Origin: Microvirga sp.
GTDB lineage: Bacteria; Pseudomonadota; Alphaproteobacteria; Rhizobiales; Beijerinckiaceae
Assembly: GCF_014699075.1 (NCBI RefSeq)
Contig: NZ_JACXAB010000001.1
Span: forward strand, 186,001-250,000
DNA: 64,000 nt
Reading direction: 5' to 3'
The position numbers and the translations under genes were made by a program. Under the pieces are notes generated by a model. It was not told the DNA's origin, did not search any database, and saw only the letters and a list, made by a program, of their open reading frames with translations. Below are positions 37,064 through 47,166 of the stretch, piece after piece; the stretch's first letter is position 1, and each line of letters begins with the position of its first letter.

Positions 37064-38122
37064 ATGGTTTCAGCAGTCATGAATCGGGGCGGAGGGCATG
37101 CAAGTGCCCTCCGCTCCTCCCTTAAGAACGTCGCCCAGTTCGTCATGGTCCTGATGACGACGCTTCTCGGCCTTGCCGCCGTCACCTTCTTCATCGGGCG
37201 CGTCGTCCCCATCGATCCCGTGATCGCCATCGTGGGCGACCGGGCTCCTGCGCAGGTTTACGAGCGCGTCCGCCAGGAACTCGGCCTCGATCTGCCGCTC
37301 ATTCAGCAGTTCTGGATCTATCTGAAGAAGGCCGTGACGGGCGATTTCGGCAATTCGGTTCTCACCACCAATCCGGTGATGACGGACATCGCCAATACGT
37401 TTCCCGCGACGCTGGAGCTTGCCACCCTCGGCACCCTGATCGGTGTCGTCCTCGGTGTCCCGCTCGGTATCCTCGCCGCCGTCAAGCGCGGCAGCTTCAT
37501 CGACCAGTTCGTACGCGTGCTGGGCCTTGCCGGCTACTCCATTCCGATCTTCTGGCTCGGCCTCATGGGCCTGCTTGTCTTCTATGCCAAGCTCGGCTGG
37601 GTGGCGGGACCGGGCCGCCTCGACGTGACCTATTCCTACCTCTACACGCCAGTCACCAACATCGTGCTCCTCGACACCGCCATGCAGGGCCAGTGGGACG
37701 CGTTCTGGGATGCGGTTTCGCACATCATCCTGCCCGCCTGCCTGCTCGGCTATTTCTCGCTGGCCTATATCAGCCGCATGACGCGCTCCTTCATGCTCAA
37801 CGAGCTGGCGCAGGAATACGTGATCGCCGCGCGGGTGAAGGGCCTGTCCGAGATGCGGGTGATCTGGCGCCATGCCCTGCGCAACGCCGCCGTTCCTCTG
37901 ATCACCGTGATCGCCCTGTCCTATGCCAACCTGCTCGAAGGCTCCGTGCTCACGGAGACGATCTTCGCGTGGCCGGGCCTGGGCCAGTACATCACCAATT
38001 CCCTGCAGAACGCGGACATGAACGCAGTGCTCGGCGGAACCCTCGTGATCGGAACCGCCTTCGTGCTGCTCAATCTCGTGTCCGACCTGCTCTACCGCCT
38101 GCTTGATCCGAGGACCCGCTGA
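37064..38122 (+). CDS. dppB: Dipeptide ABC transporter permease (DppB family)
   Basis: An inner-membrane subunit, 352 residues. After a cytoplasmic N-terminus there are six membrane spans. IGRVVPIDPVIAIVGD is the DppB entry segment, with the loop QEYVIAARVKGLSEMRVIWRH (here split across about 248-268) for ATPase docking, and it ends LLYRLLDPRTR. It starts 7 nt after the receptor gene; ATG 37079 is an alternative. The stop overlaps the next gene by one base (TGATG). Confidence 0.93.
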   Translation: MVSAVMNRGGGHASALRSSLKNVAQFVMVLMTTLLGLAAVTFFIGRVVPIDPVIAIVGDRAPAQVYERVRQELGLDLPLIQQFWIYLKKAVTGDFGNSVLTTNPVMTDIANTFPATLELATLGTLIGVVLGVPLGILAAVKRGSFIDQFVRVLGLAGYSIPIFWLGLMGLLVFYAKLGWVAGPGRLDVTYSYLYTPVTNIVLLDTAMQGQWDAFWDAVSHIILPACLLGYFSLAYISRMTRSFMLNELAQEYVIAARVKGLSEMRVIWRHALRNAAVPLITVIALSYANLLEGSVLTETIFAWPGLGQYITNSLQNADMNAVLGGTLVIGTAFVLLNLVSDLLYRLLDPRTR

Positions 38123-39060
38123 TGACCGGCGCCCCTCTTCCCCTGACCTCTGAGCCGTCCGGCATGCGGGCCTGGCTGCTGTCCCCGGAGCCCCATTCCC
38201 GCTGGCAGGCGCGACTCGGCCGCTTCTATCTCGGCTGGCGCTCCTTCTCCCGGAACCCGCTCGCCGTCGTTGGCCTCGGCATCGTCATTCTGCTGATCCT
38301 TGTGGCGATCTTCGCCGACGTCATTGCGCCCTACTCGCCGGTCACCGGCGGGGACCTGCGCACGCAGCGCCTCCTGCCACCGAGCGAGACCTATTGGCTC
38401 GGCACGGATGATCAGGCCCGTGATATCTTCTCACGCATCGTCCACGGCTCTCGCGTCACGCTCTTCATCGTCGTTCTGGTGGCCCTGATCGCAACCCCCA
38501 TCGGGCTTCTGGTGGGCACCGTCTCCGGCTACCTCGGGGGCTGGGTCGACACGGTGCTGATGCGCATCACCGACATCTTCCTGGCCTTCCCGCGCCTGAT
38601 CCTGGCGCTCGCCTTCGTGGCGGCCTTAGGGCCAGGCATCGAGAACGCCATTATCGCCATCGCGATCACCTCCTGGCCGCCCTATGCCCGCATCGCGCGC
38701 GCCGAGACCCTGATGATCCGCAACAGCGACTTCATCGCGGCGGTGAAACTGCAGGGTGCCTCGACGCCGCGCATCATCCTCGGTCATGTGGTGCCGCTCT
38801 GCCTCTCCTCGCTGATCGTGCGTGTGACGCTTGACATGGCCGGCATCATCCTGACGGCCGCGGGCCTCGGCTTCCTCGGCCTCGGGGCGCAGCCACCGAT
38901 GCCGGAATGGGGCGCCATGGTGGCCACGGGCCGCAACTACCTCATCGACCAATGGTGGGTCGCCGCCATGCCGGGCATCGCCATCTTCGTGGTGAGCCTC
39001 GGCTTCAACCTGCTGGGCGACGGCCTGCGCGACGTTCTCGATCCGAAGGCCGCCAAATGA
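38122..39060 (+). CDS. dppC: Dipeptide ABC transporter permease (DppC family)
   Basis: The second permease, 312 residues. FSRNPLAVVGLGIVIL is the N-terminal span, followed by the periplasmic-to-core entry YWLGTDDQARDIFSRIVHG, typical of DppC. Five more spans follow, and FIAAVKLQGASTPRIILGH is the docking loop. It starts at the overlapping ATG 38122 and its stop overlaps the ATPase start (ATGA at 39057). Confidence 0.94.
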   Translation: MTGAPLPLTSEPSGMRAWLLSPEPHSRWQARLGRFYLGWRSFSRNPLAVVGLGIVILLILVAIFADVIAPYSPVTGGDLRTQRLLPPSETYWLGTDDQARDIFSRIVHGSRVTLFIVVLVALIATPIGLLVGTVSGYLGGWVDTVLMRITDIFLAFPRLILALAFVAALGPGIENAIIAIAITSWPPYARIARAETLMIRNSDFIAAVKLQGASTPRIILGHVVPLCLSSLIVRVTLDMAGIILTAAGLGFLGLGAQPPMPEWGAMVATGRNYLIDQWWVAAMPGIAIFVVSLGFNLLGDGLRDVLDPKAAK

Positions 39061-39893
39061 CCAAGCCGCTTCTCGACGTCGAGGACCTGCGCGTCCGCTT
39101 TCATCTGCGCACCGGCACCGTGGAAGCGGTGCGCGGCGTGTCCTTCCAGCTCGGCCGCGAACGCCTCGGTATCGTGGGCGAGTCCGGCTCCGGCAAGTCG
39201 CAGACGGGCCGCGCCATTCTCGGCCTCACCCCGCCGCCCGGCGAGGTGACGGCCAAGCGCCTCGCCTTCGACGGAATCGACCTGCAGAAAGCCTCAAAAC
39301 GCACCCTGCGCACCCTGCGCGGCGGGCGCATCAGCATGGTCATGCAGGATCCGAAATACTCGCTCAATCCGGTCATGACCATCGGCGAGCAGATCATCGA
39401 GGCCTATCAGGCCCATGTGAAAGCCGGCAAGGCGGAGGCCCGCGACAGGGCGCTCGCCATGCTGGAAGCCGTGAAGATGCGCGATCCCGGCCGTGTTTTC
39501 TCCCTCTACCCGCACGAGGTCTCCGGCGGCATGGGGCAGCGCGCCATGATCGCCATGATGCTGGTCACCGATCCGGATCTTCTCATCGCCGACGAGCCGA
39601 CCTCGGCCCTCGATGTGACAGTCTCGATGGAGGTGCTGCGCATTCTTGACGAGCTCGTCTCGGAACGCGGCATGGGCCTGATCTTCATCTCGCACGACCT
39701 CAAGCTCGTCTCCTCCTTCTGCGATCGGGTGCTGGTCATGTATGCCGGCCGCGTGGTCGAGGAACTGGAGGCGAAGAACCTGCGGGAGGCCAAGCACCCC
39801 TATACCCAGGGCCTCATGCGCTGCCTGCCGACGCTCGCGGATGACGTTCGTCCGTTGCCGACCCTGAACCGCGATCCCGCATGGGCGCTCTAA
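39057..39893 (+). CDS. dppD: Dipeptide ABC transporter ATP-binding protein (DppD family)
   Basis: A cytoplasmic ATPase, 278 residues. Walker A is GESGSGKSQT (about 41-50), the Q-loop MVMQDPKYSLNP, and the signature reads VSGGMGQRAM where LSGGQ is usual, a mild variant. Walker B is LLIADEPTSALD and the H-loop ISHDLKLV. It is shorter than typical DppD (about 330): the C-terminal Fe-S/cysteine region with the MPG motif is truncated, ending DPAWAL soon after MRCLPTL. The frame extends upstream to 38907 only as a shadow of dppC. Confidence 0.9.
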   Translation: MTKPLLDVEDLRVRFHLRTGTVEAVRGVSFQLGRERLGIVGESGSGKSQTGRAILGLTPPPGEVTAKRLAFDGIDLQKASKRTLRTLRGGRISMVMQDPKYSLNPVMTIGEQIIEAYQAHVKAGKAEARDRALAMLEAVKMRDPGRVFSLYPHEVSGGMGQRAMIAMMLVTDPDLLIADEPTSALDVTVSMEVLRILDELVSERGMGLIFISHDLKLVSSFCDRVLVMYAGRVVEELEAKNLREAKHPYTQGLMRCLPTLADDVRPLPTLNRDPAWAL

Positions 39894-39895
39894 CG

Positions 39896-40675
39896 ATGCT
39901 CGATATTCAGAACCTTCAAGTCGTCTACGGCACCGGTCGCATGCGGGTCGATGCGGTCAAGAACGTGAGCTTCCATGTGGAGCCAGGGGCGGCCTATGGG
40001 CTCGTGGGCGAGTCCGGCTCCGGCAAGTCGACCGTGCTGCGCGCCATCTGCGGGCTCGCACCAATCACCAGCGGCCGCGTGAGCGTCCATGGCAATGCCG
40101 TCACCACGCCACGCGGCAAGGCCTTCTACCGCACGGTCCAGATGGTGTTTCAGGACCCCTATGCCTCGCTTCATCCACGACACACCGTGGACCGCACGCT
40201 CTCCGAGCCGCTGGCGATCCATGGCGAGAAGGATGCGGAGGCGCGCATCCTCCAGGCTCTGAAGGAGGTGGGCCTCAGCCCCTCCTTCCGTTTCCGCTAC
40301 CCGCACCAGCTCTCCGGCGGCCAGCGCCAGCGCATTGCCATCGCCCGTGCGCTGATCCTGCGCCCGAAGGTGCTGCTGCTCGACGAGCCGACCTCGGCGC
40401 TCGACGCCTCGGTGCAGGCCGAGATCCTGAATCTTCTTGACGACCTGCGCCGGCGCTTGGGCCTGACCTATATCCTGGTCAGCCACGACCTCGCCGTCGT
40501 GGCCCACTTGTGCGAGCGCCTGCTCGTCATGCAGCATGGCGAAGCCGTCGAGGAAACGACCGCGGCTGCCCTGCGCTCGGGCGCAGCCTCGAACGATTAT
40601 ACGCAGTCGCTGATTCAAGCGAGCCAGGGCTTCACGCGGGTTGCCCCGCTGCCGGCTCAAGCTCCTGCCGCTTAA
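39896..40675 (+). CDS. dppF: Dipeptide ABC transporter ATP-binding protein (DppF family)
   Basis: The partner ATPase, 259 residues from ATG 39896, 2 nt after the dppD stop; ATG 39881 inside dppD is an alternative giving 264. Walker A GESGSGKSTV, Q-loop MVFQDPYASLHPR, signature LSGGQRQRI, Walker B VLLLDEPTSALD and H-loop VSHDLAVV are all intact. It lacks the long C-terminus of classic DppF. It completes the dipeptide importer and precedes the dipeptidase gene by 34 nt. Confidence 0.9.
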   Translation: MLDIQNLQVVYGTGRMRVDAVKNVSFHVEPGAAYGLVGESGSGKSTVLRAICGLAPITSGRVSVHGNAVTTPRGKAFYRTVQMVFQDPYASLHPRHTVDRTLSEPLAIHGEKDAEARILQALKEVGLSPSFRFRYPHQLSGGQRQRIAIARALILRPKVLLLDEPTSALDASVQAEILNLLDDLRRRLGLTYILVSHDLAVVAHLCERLLVMQHGEAVEETTAAALRSGAASNDYTQSLIQASQGFTRVAPLPAQAPAA

Positions 40676-40709
40676 CGACGCTTTTTTCCGCCACCTATTT
40701 TGATGTGAA

Positions 40710-41780
40710 ATGATGCCCAGCTCTACTCTGATGCCTGTCTTCGATGGTCACAACGACGTGCTGCTGCGCCTGATGCGCGGTAAGATCCAGCCCGAGCAGG
40801 CTTTCCTCGAAGGCGACAATATCGGCCACCTCGACTGGCCGCGGATGAAGCAGGGCGGCCTCATTGGCGGGTTCTTCGCCGTCTATGTGCCGTCCGAGAG
40901 CGTGGGCGTCGATGTGGATGAGCTGATGGCCCAGGCGCAGTACGATGTGCCGCTCTCCTCGCCGCTCCCGCTCCCGACGAGCCAGCAGGTGACGGCGCAC
41001 ATGGCTGCGCTGCTCATCCGCATCGAGCGCGCCTCGAAGGGCGAGGTCAAGATCTGCCGCACGGCTGCGGACATCCGCCACTGCATCGAGACCGGCAAGC
41101 TCGCGGCCATCCTGCATATCGAGGGCGCCGAAGGCATCGACCCCGATCTCTACATGCTCGACGTGCTCTACGAGAGCGGCTTGCGCTCCATCGGACCCGT
41201 CTGGAGCCGCCCCAACATCTTCGGCCACGGCGTGCCGTTCCGCTATCCCTCGACACCGGATACCGGCCCGGGCCTGACGGATCGCGGCATCGAGCTGGTA
41301 CGCGCCTGCAACCGCCTCAAGATCATGATCGATCTCTCGCACCTGAACGAGAAGGGGTTTTGGGATGTGGCGCGGCTCTCGGATGCGCCACTGGTCGCCA
41401 CGCATTCCAATGCGTGGGAGATCTGCCGCCACTCGCGCAACCTCACCGACAAGCAGCTCGGCGCGATCCGCGAGAGCCGCGGCATGGTGGGCGTGAACTT
41501 CGCCACCTCGTTCATCCGCCCCGACGGCATGCGCAACGACGACACGCCCCTGGAGGAGATGATCCGGCACATGGATCACCTGATCGACCATGTGGGTGTG
41601 GACGGCGTCGGCCTCGGCTCCGATTTCGACGGCGCGACGATCCCGGCCGAGATCGGCGACGTGCGCGGCCTGCCCCGCCTCGTCGACGCCATGCGCCGCC
41701 ACGGCTATGACGAAGCCACCCTGCGCAAGCTCTGCTACGAGAACTGGGTCAATGTTCTGGAGCGCACCTGGGGGCGGTGA
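40710..41780 (+). CDS. Membrane-dipeptidase family (M19) dipeptidase
   Basis: A zinc-dependent dipeptidase of the renal dipeptidase family, 356 residues. Metal and active-site motifs in order: DGHNDVLLR near the N-terminus (His-x-Asp), HIEGAEG (bridging Glu), LIDLSHLNEKGFW, THSNAW, and GSDFDGA near the C-terminus. No signal peptide is visible, so it probably acts in the cytoplasm on dipeptides, including those with D residues, brought in by the preceding importer. Position at the end of the dpp operon supports that. It starts MMPSSTLMPV; the first Met is used here. Confidence 0.92.
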   Translation: MMPSSTLMPVFDGHNDVLLRLMRGKIQPEQAFLEGDNIGHLDWPRMKQGGLIGGFFAVYVPSESVGVDVDELMAQAQYDVPLSSPLPLPTSQQVTAHMAALLIRIERASKGEVKICRTAADIRHCIETGKLAAILHIEGAEGIDPDLYMLDVLYESGLRSIGPVWSRPNIFGHGVPFRYPSTPDTGPGLTDRGIELVRACNRLKIMIDLSHLNEKGFWDVARLSDAPLVATHSNAWEICRHSRNLTDKQLGAIRESRGMVGVNFATSFIRPDGMRNDDTPLEEMIRHMDHLIDHVGVDGVGLGSDFDGATIPAEIGDVRGLPRLVDAMRRHGYDEATLRKLCYENWVNVLERTWGR

Positions 41781-41804
41781 TCGGTTCGACTACGATCATC
41801 TATG

Positions 41805-42050
41805 GTCATCCCGGACAAGCGGAGAGCAGATCCGGGATCGTATGCAGAACAAGACACTGGATCCTCAACGCTGTCATCCCCGCGCAGGCGGGGATCCAGA
41901 ACCACGACGTTTCAGAAGAGAGCGAACGGCGTCGCGCCTCGTTCTGCATCGTCGGCGTTTATGGATCCCGGGCTCTGCTGCGCAGCCCCGGGATGACAAT
42001 GCTGGACTGGTTGAAGCGATCCCGGATCGGCTTACGCCGTCCGGGATGAC
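41805..42050. repeat. Nested repeat: family-B palindrome split by a family-C palindrome
   Basis: B arms (gtcatcccggac at 41805; gtccgggatgac ending 42050) surround a complete family-C element at 41872-41998 (tgtcatccccgcg to ccccgggatgaca), in the same C orientation as at 11902. It fills most of the 321-nt gap between the dipeptidase gene and the potC-like gene; I see no gene in the gap. Confidence 0.8.
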
Positions 42051-42101
42051 ACCTTATCCCTTCACGGCCGGCACAAGGCCGGTGACGACGTGGTAGCGAA
42101 C

Positions 42102-42941
42102 TTACCTCTCCGCCTTCGAGTTGAGCGCGAACACGCTCGCGATGCCACCGACGCCAAGCATGAGCAGCAGGCTCACCGCGTTGATCGCCGGTGACGCGCC
42201 CTCGCGCATCTGTCCGTACATGGCGATCGGCAGCGGCGCCTCGGAGCCTACGAGCATCAGGGTGGTGTTGAAGTTCTCGAACGACATCAGCAACGCTACG
42301 AGTCCGGCGCCAATGAGGGCGGGTTTCAAGAAAGGCAGCGTGACGGTGCGCAGCACCCGCGCGCGGGTGGCGCCGAGATCGAAGGCGGCTTCCTCCAGTG
42401 AGCGATCGAACTTGCGCAGGCGGGCGGCGATGATGAGCGTCGCGATGGTGAGGATGAAGGAGAGCTGGCCCAACACCACGAGCGGCAGGCCGGGCCGCAG
42501 AGAATCGAGATCGGTCTGAAGCCAGTCCTCGAGCCCGTTCGTCACGCGCGAGAAAAAGGCCAGGATCGAAATGCCGAGCACCACGCCTGGGATGACCAGC
42601 GGCCAGAGCATCATCATGACGACAAACGTCTTGCCGCGAAACTCCGCGCGCTCCAGCACCCAGGCATTCACCGTGCCGAGAAGCACCGCGAGCAGCGCAA
42701 CCGGAATGGCGACCTTGAAGCTGTTGCCGATGCTCTCCAGCCAGATCGGATCGACCAGCACGCCGGGCTTGCCGACGACAGCCCCGGAGCCGGTGAACCA
42801 TTCCAGCGTAAAGCCGCGCCAGGGCGGTGATGGGAACGGGCTTGCGTTGAAGGCAAAGATCGCCACGACGAGAAGTGGCGTGAACAGGAACAGGTAGAAC
42901 GCCACGATGTAAAGCTTCCAACTGAGAGACGGACGGTTCAT
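42102..42941 (-). CDS. Polyamine-type ABC transporter permease (PotC family)
   Basis: A 279-residue inner-membrane permease with six spans. FLFTPLLVVAIFAFNAS is the first span, the PotC pattern, and AAFDLGATRARVLRTVTLP is the EAA loop that contacts the ATPase. It is the last gene of an operon with a PotD-like receptor, a PotA-like ATPase and a PotB-like permease. The substrate could be a polyamine or a related compound. Confidence 0.9.
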   Translation of the reverse strand: MNRPSLSWKLYIVAFYLFLFTPLLVVAIFAFNASPFPSPPWRGFTLEWFTGSGAVVGKPGVLVDPIWLESIGNSFKVAIPVALLAVLLGTVNAWVLERAEFRGKTFVVMMMLWPLVIPGVVLGISILAFFSRVTNGLEDWLQTDLDSLRPGLPLVVLGQLSFILTIATLIIAARLRKFDRSLEEAAFDLGATRARVLRTVTLPFLKPALIGAGLVALLMSFENFNTTLMLVGSEAPLPIAMYGQMREGASPAINAVSLLLMLGVGGIASVFALNSKAER

Positions 42942-42945
42942 GGCG

Positions 42946-43815
42946 TCAGGCCTGCTTCAGGGTGGTGCCGAGGCTCTGGCCGGTGAGGCGCAGGCCCAGC
43001 CACACGATGGCGGAGGACAAGAGCAGGAGCAGCATGCCGAAGGCAGCTCCCTGGGGCCAGTTGAAGCGCGTGATGAACTGCGCGTAGATCTGCTCGGTGA
43101 ACCACAGCCCGTTCTTGCCGCCGAGCAGAACCGGCGTAGCGAAGTTGCCGACGGTGAGCATGAACACGATGATGCAGCCTGCCACGATGCCCGGCATGGC
43201 ATGGGGAATGACGATGCGGCGCAGCACGGTCCAGCGGCTGCCGCCGAGATCGTAGCCGGCTTCCACGACCGCAGGCTCCAGGCTTTCCAGCGCATTGGCG
43301 AGCGGCACGATCATGAACAGCAGGCCGCCATAGATCAGGCCGAGGATCACCGCGCCATCGTTGTAGAGAAGCTCCACCGGTTGACCCGCGAGACCGATGG
43401 AGCGCAGCGCGTAGGATATCATGCCGGTCTCGCGCAGCAGGATCATCCAGCCAAGCGTGCGCACCAGCTCCGACACCCAGAACGGCAACAGGCAGAGCAG
43501 CAACAGCATGGCCTTGAGGCGGCCTTGCGCCACGCGGGCGATATAGAGCGCGATGGGAAAGGCGAGCACCAGCGTGAGCGCCGTGACCAGGATCGACATG
43601 AAGGCCGTGCGGGCGAAGGTGCGCCAGTAGAGCGGCTCGGTGAAGAACTCGAGATAGTTGCCGAACCCGAAGGCATAGACCCGCGGCGCCACACGCTCGC
43701 TGAAGGAGAGGACGAGGATCTCCACGTGCGGCAGCACGATGAGAAGCCCGAGCCACAGGATGGCGGGGGCGAGCAGCAGGAAGAGCGTGAGGCGTGAGGC
43801 CTGCTTCGCGATCAT
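42946..43815 (-). CDS. Polyamine-type ABC transporter permease (PotB family)
   Basis: A 289-residue permease with six membrane spans. The N-terminal LFLLLAPAILWLGLLIVLP and the EAA-type loop EAGYDLGGSRWTVLRRIVIP are the PotB/PotH marks. It overlaps the ATPase stop by four bases and ends 4 nt before the PotC-like gene, so the membrane subunits are coupled. It would form the transport pore with PotC. Confidence 0.9.
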   Translation of the reverse strand: MIAKQASRLTLFLLLAPAILWLGLLIVLPHVEILVLSFSERVAPRVYAFGFGNYLEFFTEPLYWRTFARTAFMSILVTALTLVLAFPIALYIARVAQGRLKAMLLLLCLLPFWVSELVRTLGWMILLRETGMISYALRSIGLAGQPVELLYNDGAVILGLIYGGLLFMIVPLANALESLEPAVVEAGYDLGGSRWTVLRRIVIPHAMPGIVAGCIIVFMLTVGNFATPVLLGGKNGLWFTEQIYAQFITRFNWPQGAAFGMLLLLLSSAIVWLGLRLTGQSLGTTLKQA

Positions 43816-44897
43816 GCGGCGAACACCTTCATGGCATCCGCCGTCCAGCCCACATGGACAGGCGCACCGACCTGGATGCCGGCGAGCGGACCTGCTTGCG
43901 GCAGCACGGCGCGCACCGGCTGCTCGAAGCCGGCGGTGTCGATGAGCAGGCTCGAAGCGGCCCCGTCGAACAGCACGGCCGAGACGCGGCCCTCGAAGCG
44001 GTTGGGCAGATTGCTCAACGATGAAGGATCGTGCGCGAGGGCCACAGCTTCAGGGCGCACGAAGGCAAGCGCCGCCTTCGCGGCTGCACTCCCCTGCCCC
44101 TGCACGATGGCGCCCGATGACAGGCGAACGGCAACGGTGCCGTTGGAAGCGGAAGCCGCCTCGCCCTGCAGGCGGTTCGTCTCGCCGACGAAGCTCGCCA
44201 CGAAGGGTGTGGCCGGGCTGTGATAAAGCTCGCGCGGGCTGCCCACCTGCTCGAAACGGCCCTGGTTCATCACGGCGATGCGGTCGGACATGACGAGGGC
44301 TTCGGACTGGTCGTGCGTGATATAGGCGAAGGTGGTGTTGAACGTGCCCTGGAGCTGTTTCAACTCGATCTTCATGTGCTCGCGCAATTTCAGATCGAGG
44401 GCGCCGAGCGGCTCGTCGAGGAGCACGAGGGTCGGCTCCAGCACGAGGCAGCGGGCAATCGCCACGCGCTGCCGCTGGCCGCCCGAGAGCGCTGTCACGC
44501 GGCGCTCACCGAAACCCTTGAGGCCGACGCGCTCCAGCATGCGGCTCGCGCGCTCCTCGGCGTCCCCACGGGATACGCCGCGGCAAGTGAGCCCATAAGC
44601 GACGTTTTCTCCGACGCTCATCATGGGAAAGAGCGCGAGGCTCTGGAACACCATGTTGACCGGGCGCCTGTTGGCCGGAACACCCAGCATTGATTTCCCG
44701 CGGATGCGGATGTCCCCGGATGTCGGGTGCTCGAACCCGGCAATCATGCGCATCAGTGTGGTCTTGCCGCAGCCGGAGGGACCGAGGATCGAAAAGAACT
44801 CGCCGGGCGCGACGCTGAAGCTCACGTCATCGACGGCAGCATACGAGCCGAAGCGCTTCGTGACGTTGACGATGTCGAGATCGGTGGAAGAGGCCAT
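43812..44897 (-). CDS. Polyamine-type ABC transporter ATP-binding protein (PotA family)
   Basis: A 361-residue ATPase. Walker A GPSGCGKTTL (about 38-47), Q-loop MVFQSLALFP, signature LSGGQRQRV, Walker B LVLLDEPLGALD and H-loop THDQSEAL are intact. A C-terminal TOBE regulatory domain spans about residues 240-360, as in PotA. A hairpin lies in the 68-nt gap to the upstream receptor gene. It overlaps the PotB-like gene. Confidence 0.93.
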   Translation of the reverse strand: MASSTDLDIVNVTKRFGSYAAVDDVSFSVAPGEFFSILGPSGCGKTTLMRMIAGFEHPTSGDIRIRGKSMLGVPANRRPVNMVFQSLALFPMMSVGENVAYGLTCRGVSRGDAEERASRMLERVGLKGFGERRVTALSGGQRQRVAIARCLVLEPTLVLLDEPLGALDLKLREHMKIELKQLQGTFNTTFAYITHDQSEALVMSDRIAVMNQGRFEQVGSPRELYHSPATPFVASFVGETNRLQGEAASASNGTVAVRLSSGAIVQGQGSAAAKAALAFVRPEAVALAHDPSSLSNLPNRFEGRVSAVLFDGAASSLLIDTAGFEQPVRAVLPQAGPLAGIQVGAPVHVGWTADAMKVFAA

Positions 44898-44916
44898 GAC
44901 GCTGCCGATACAAAGA

Positions 44917-44945
44917 GTCGTCCCCCGAACGGGTCGGGGGACGAC
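44917..44945 (-). terminator. Hairpin between the PotD-like and PotA-like genes
   Basis: gtcgtccccc and gggggacgac make a perfect 10-bp stem with a 9-nt loop, 20 nt after the receptor stop. On the minus strand it is followed by a short TCTTTGTA tail. It probably limits transcription into the ATPase and permease genes or protects the receptor mRNA, the same design as in the BMP operon. Confidence 0.55.
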
Positions 44946-44965
44946 GAAACACGACGATAAGAGGT

Positions 44966-46039
44966 TTACGAACCGGCCTTCAGGCGGTCGAGAACCTTGC
45001 CCTCGATCTCCTCGAGGCCAGCCGGCACGGCCGGATACCAGCGGATGTTGTCGATGGCGGCCTTCGGGAAGCTCTCGGCGAACTGATCCTTCAGCTTGCC
45101 TTCCATGAGCTTGTCGGCGCTATTCGAGGCCGTGAAGTTGCCGGCGGCAGCCGCGACCTTTGCGGCTATCTCCGGGCGCATGTTGAAGTTGATCCACTTG
45201 TAGGCGGCATCGTCATTGCGGCCCTTGGCGGGGATCGCGAAGGTGTCCACCCAGCCGAGCGCGCCCGACTTCGGCGCAATGAACTTCATGTCCGGATTTT
45301 CGGCGTTGAGCTTCCAACCACCCGTATCCCAGGCCATGGCGGCGACGATCTCGCCGGAGCGCGCGGCGTTGAGGAGCTGATCGGAGCCCTCCCAGAAGAA
45401 CTTCACGTTCTTCTTGCACTCGGCGAGCTTGGCGCCGACCTTGTCCATCAGGGCCGCGTAAGCCTTCGCATCGCCGTACGCCGCGAAGGGATCCATGCCG
45501 TTGGCGAATGCGAACGCGATCAGGGCCGGGCGCTTGGCGCGGAAGCTGGTCTTGCCGGCGAGAGCGGGATCGCAGAGATCGTTGTAATCGGCCACTTTCG
45601 GCGCGGCCTTGGTGTTCACCACGAGACCGTCCGTGCCCCAGATATGGGGGACGCCGTAGACCTTGCCGTCCACACTGGTGTTCTTCTTCGTCGCATCCAG
45701 CATCGAGCCGATGAACTGATCGGACTTCAGCTTGGAGAGATCGAGCGGCTTGTAGATGCCGAACTCCGCCTGCGGGCCGGCGATGCGGTCCTGGCTCGGC
45801 TGAGCGAGATCGAAGCCAGCGCCTTGCGTGGCGCGCAGCTTGGAGATCATCTCCTCATTGTTCGAGGTCGTCACCTCGACTTCGATGCCCGTCTCCTTCG
45901 TGAACTGCGCCACGATATCGGCCGGCGCATAGCCCGACCAGGTCAGGAGCCGCAGCTTCTCGGCGGCTTGTGCCGATCCGGCGACCATGAGAGCGGCAAG
46001 AGCCGTAGCCAGCTTCAGGCTGGCGCGTTTCGTCAACAT
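44966..46039 (-). CDS. Polyamine-type ABC transporter substrate-binding protein (PotD family)
   Basis: A periplasmic receptor, 357 residues from ATG 46039, preceded by GGAGG on the minus strand. A clear signal peptide ends at SAQA near residue 28. The mature part begins AEKLRLLTWSGYAPADIV, the PotD/PotF opening, with VPHIWGTDGLVVN, GDQL-like binding loops and a C-terminal IRWYPAVPAGLEEIEGKV. The longer open frame upstream is not supported. The ligand is predicted as a polyamine by family only. Confidence 0.92.
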   Translation of the reverse strand: MLTKRASLKLATALAALMVAGSAQAAEKLRLLTWSGYAPADIVAQFTKETGIEVEVTTSNNEEMISKLRATQGAGFDLAQPSQDRIAGPQAEFGIYKPLDLSKLKSDQFIGSMLDATKKNTSVDGKVYGVPHIWGTDGLVVNTKAAPKVADYNDLCDPALAGKTSFRAKRPALIAFAFANGMDPFAAYGDAKAYAALMDKVGAKLAECKKNVKFFWEGSDQLLNAARSGEIVAAMAWDTGGWKLNAENPDMKFIAPKSGALGWVDTFAIPAKGRNDDAAYKWINFNMRPEIAAKVAAAAGNFTASNSADKLMEGKLKDQFAESFPKAAIDNIRWYPAVPAGLEEIEGKVLDRLKAGS

Positions 46040-46135
46040 CCTCGTCCTCCAGTGTGGTTGGGCTTTGCCCTTGTTCCCCAGTTGCAAAACTATATGACAG
46101 TTGCGCGACGCGCTAGGGGTTTGAAGCCGGCTTAG

Positions 46136-47152
<1,017 letters not shown>

Positions 47153-47166
47153 GGTTAGCGGACAAG

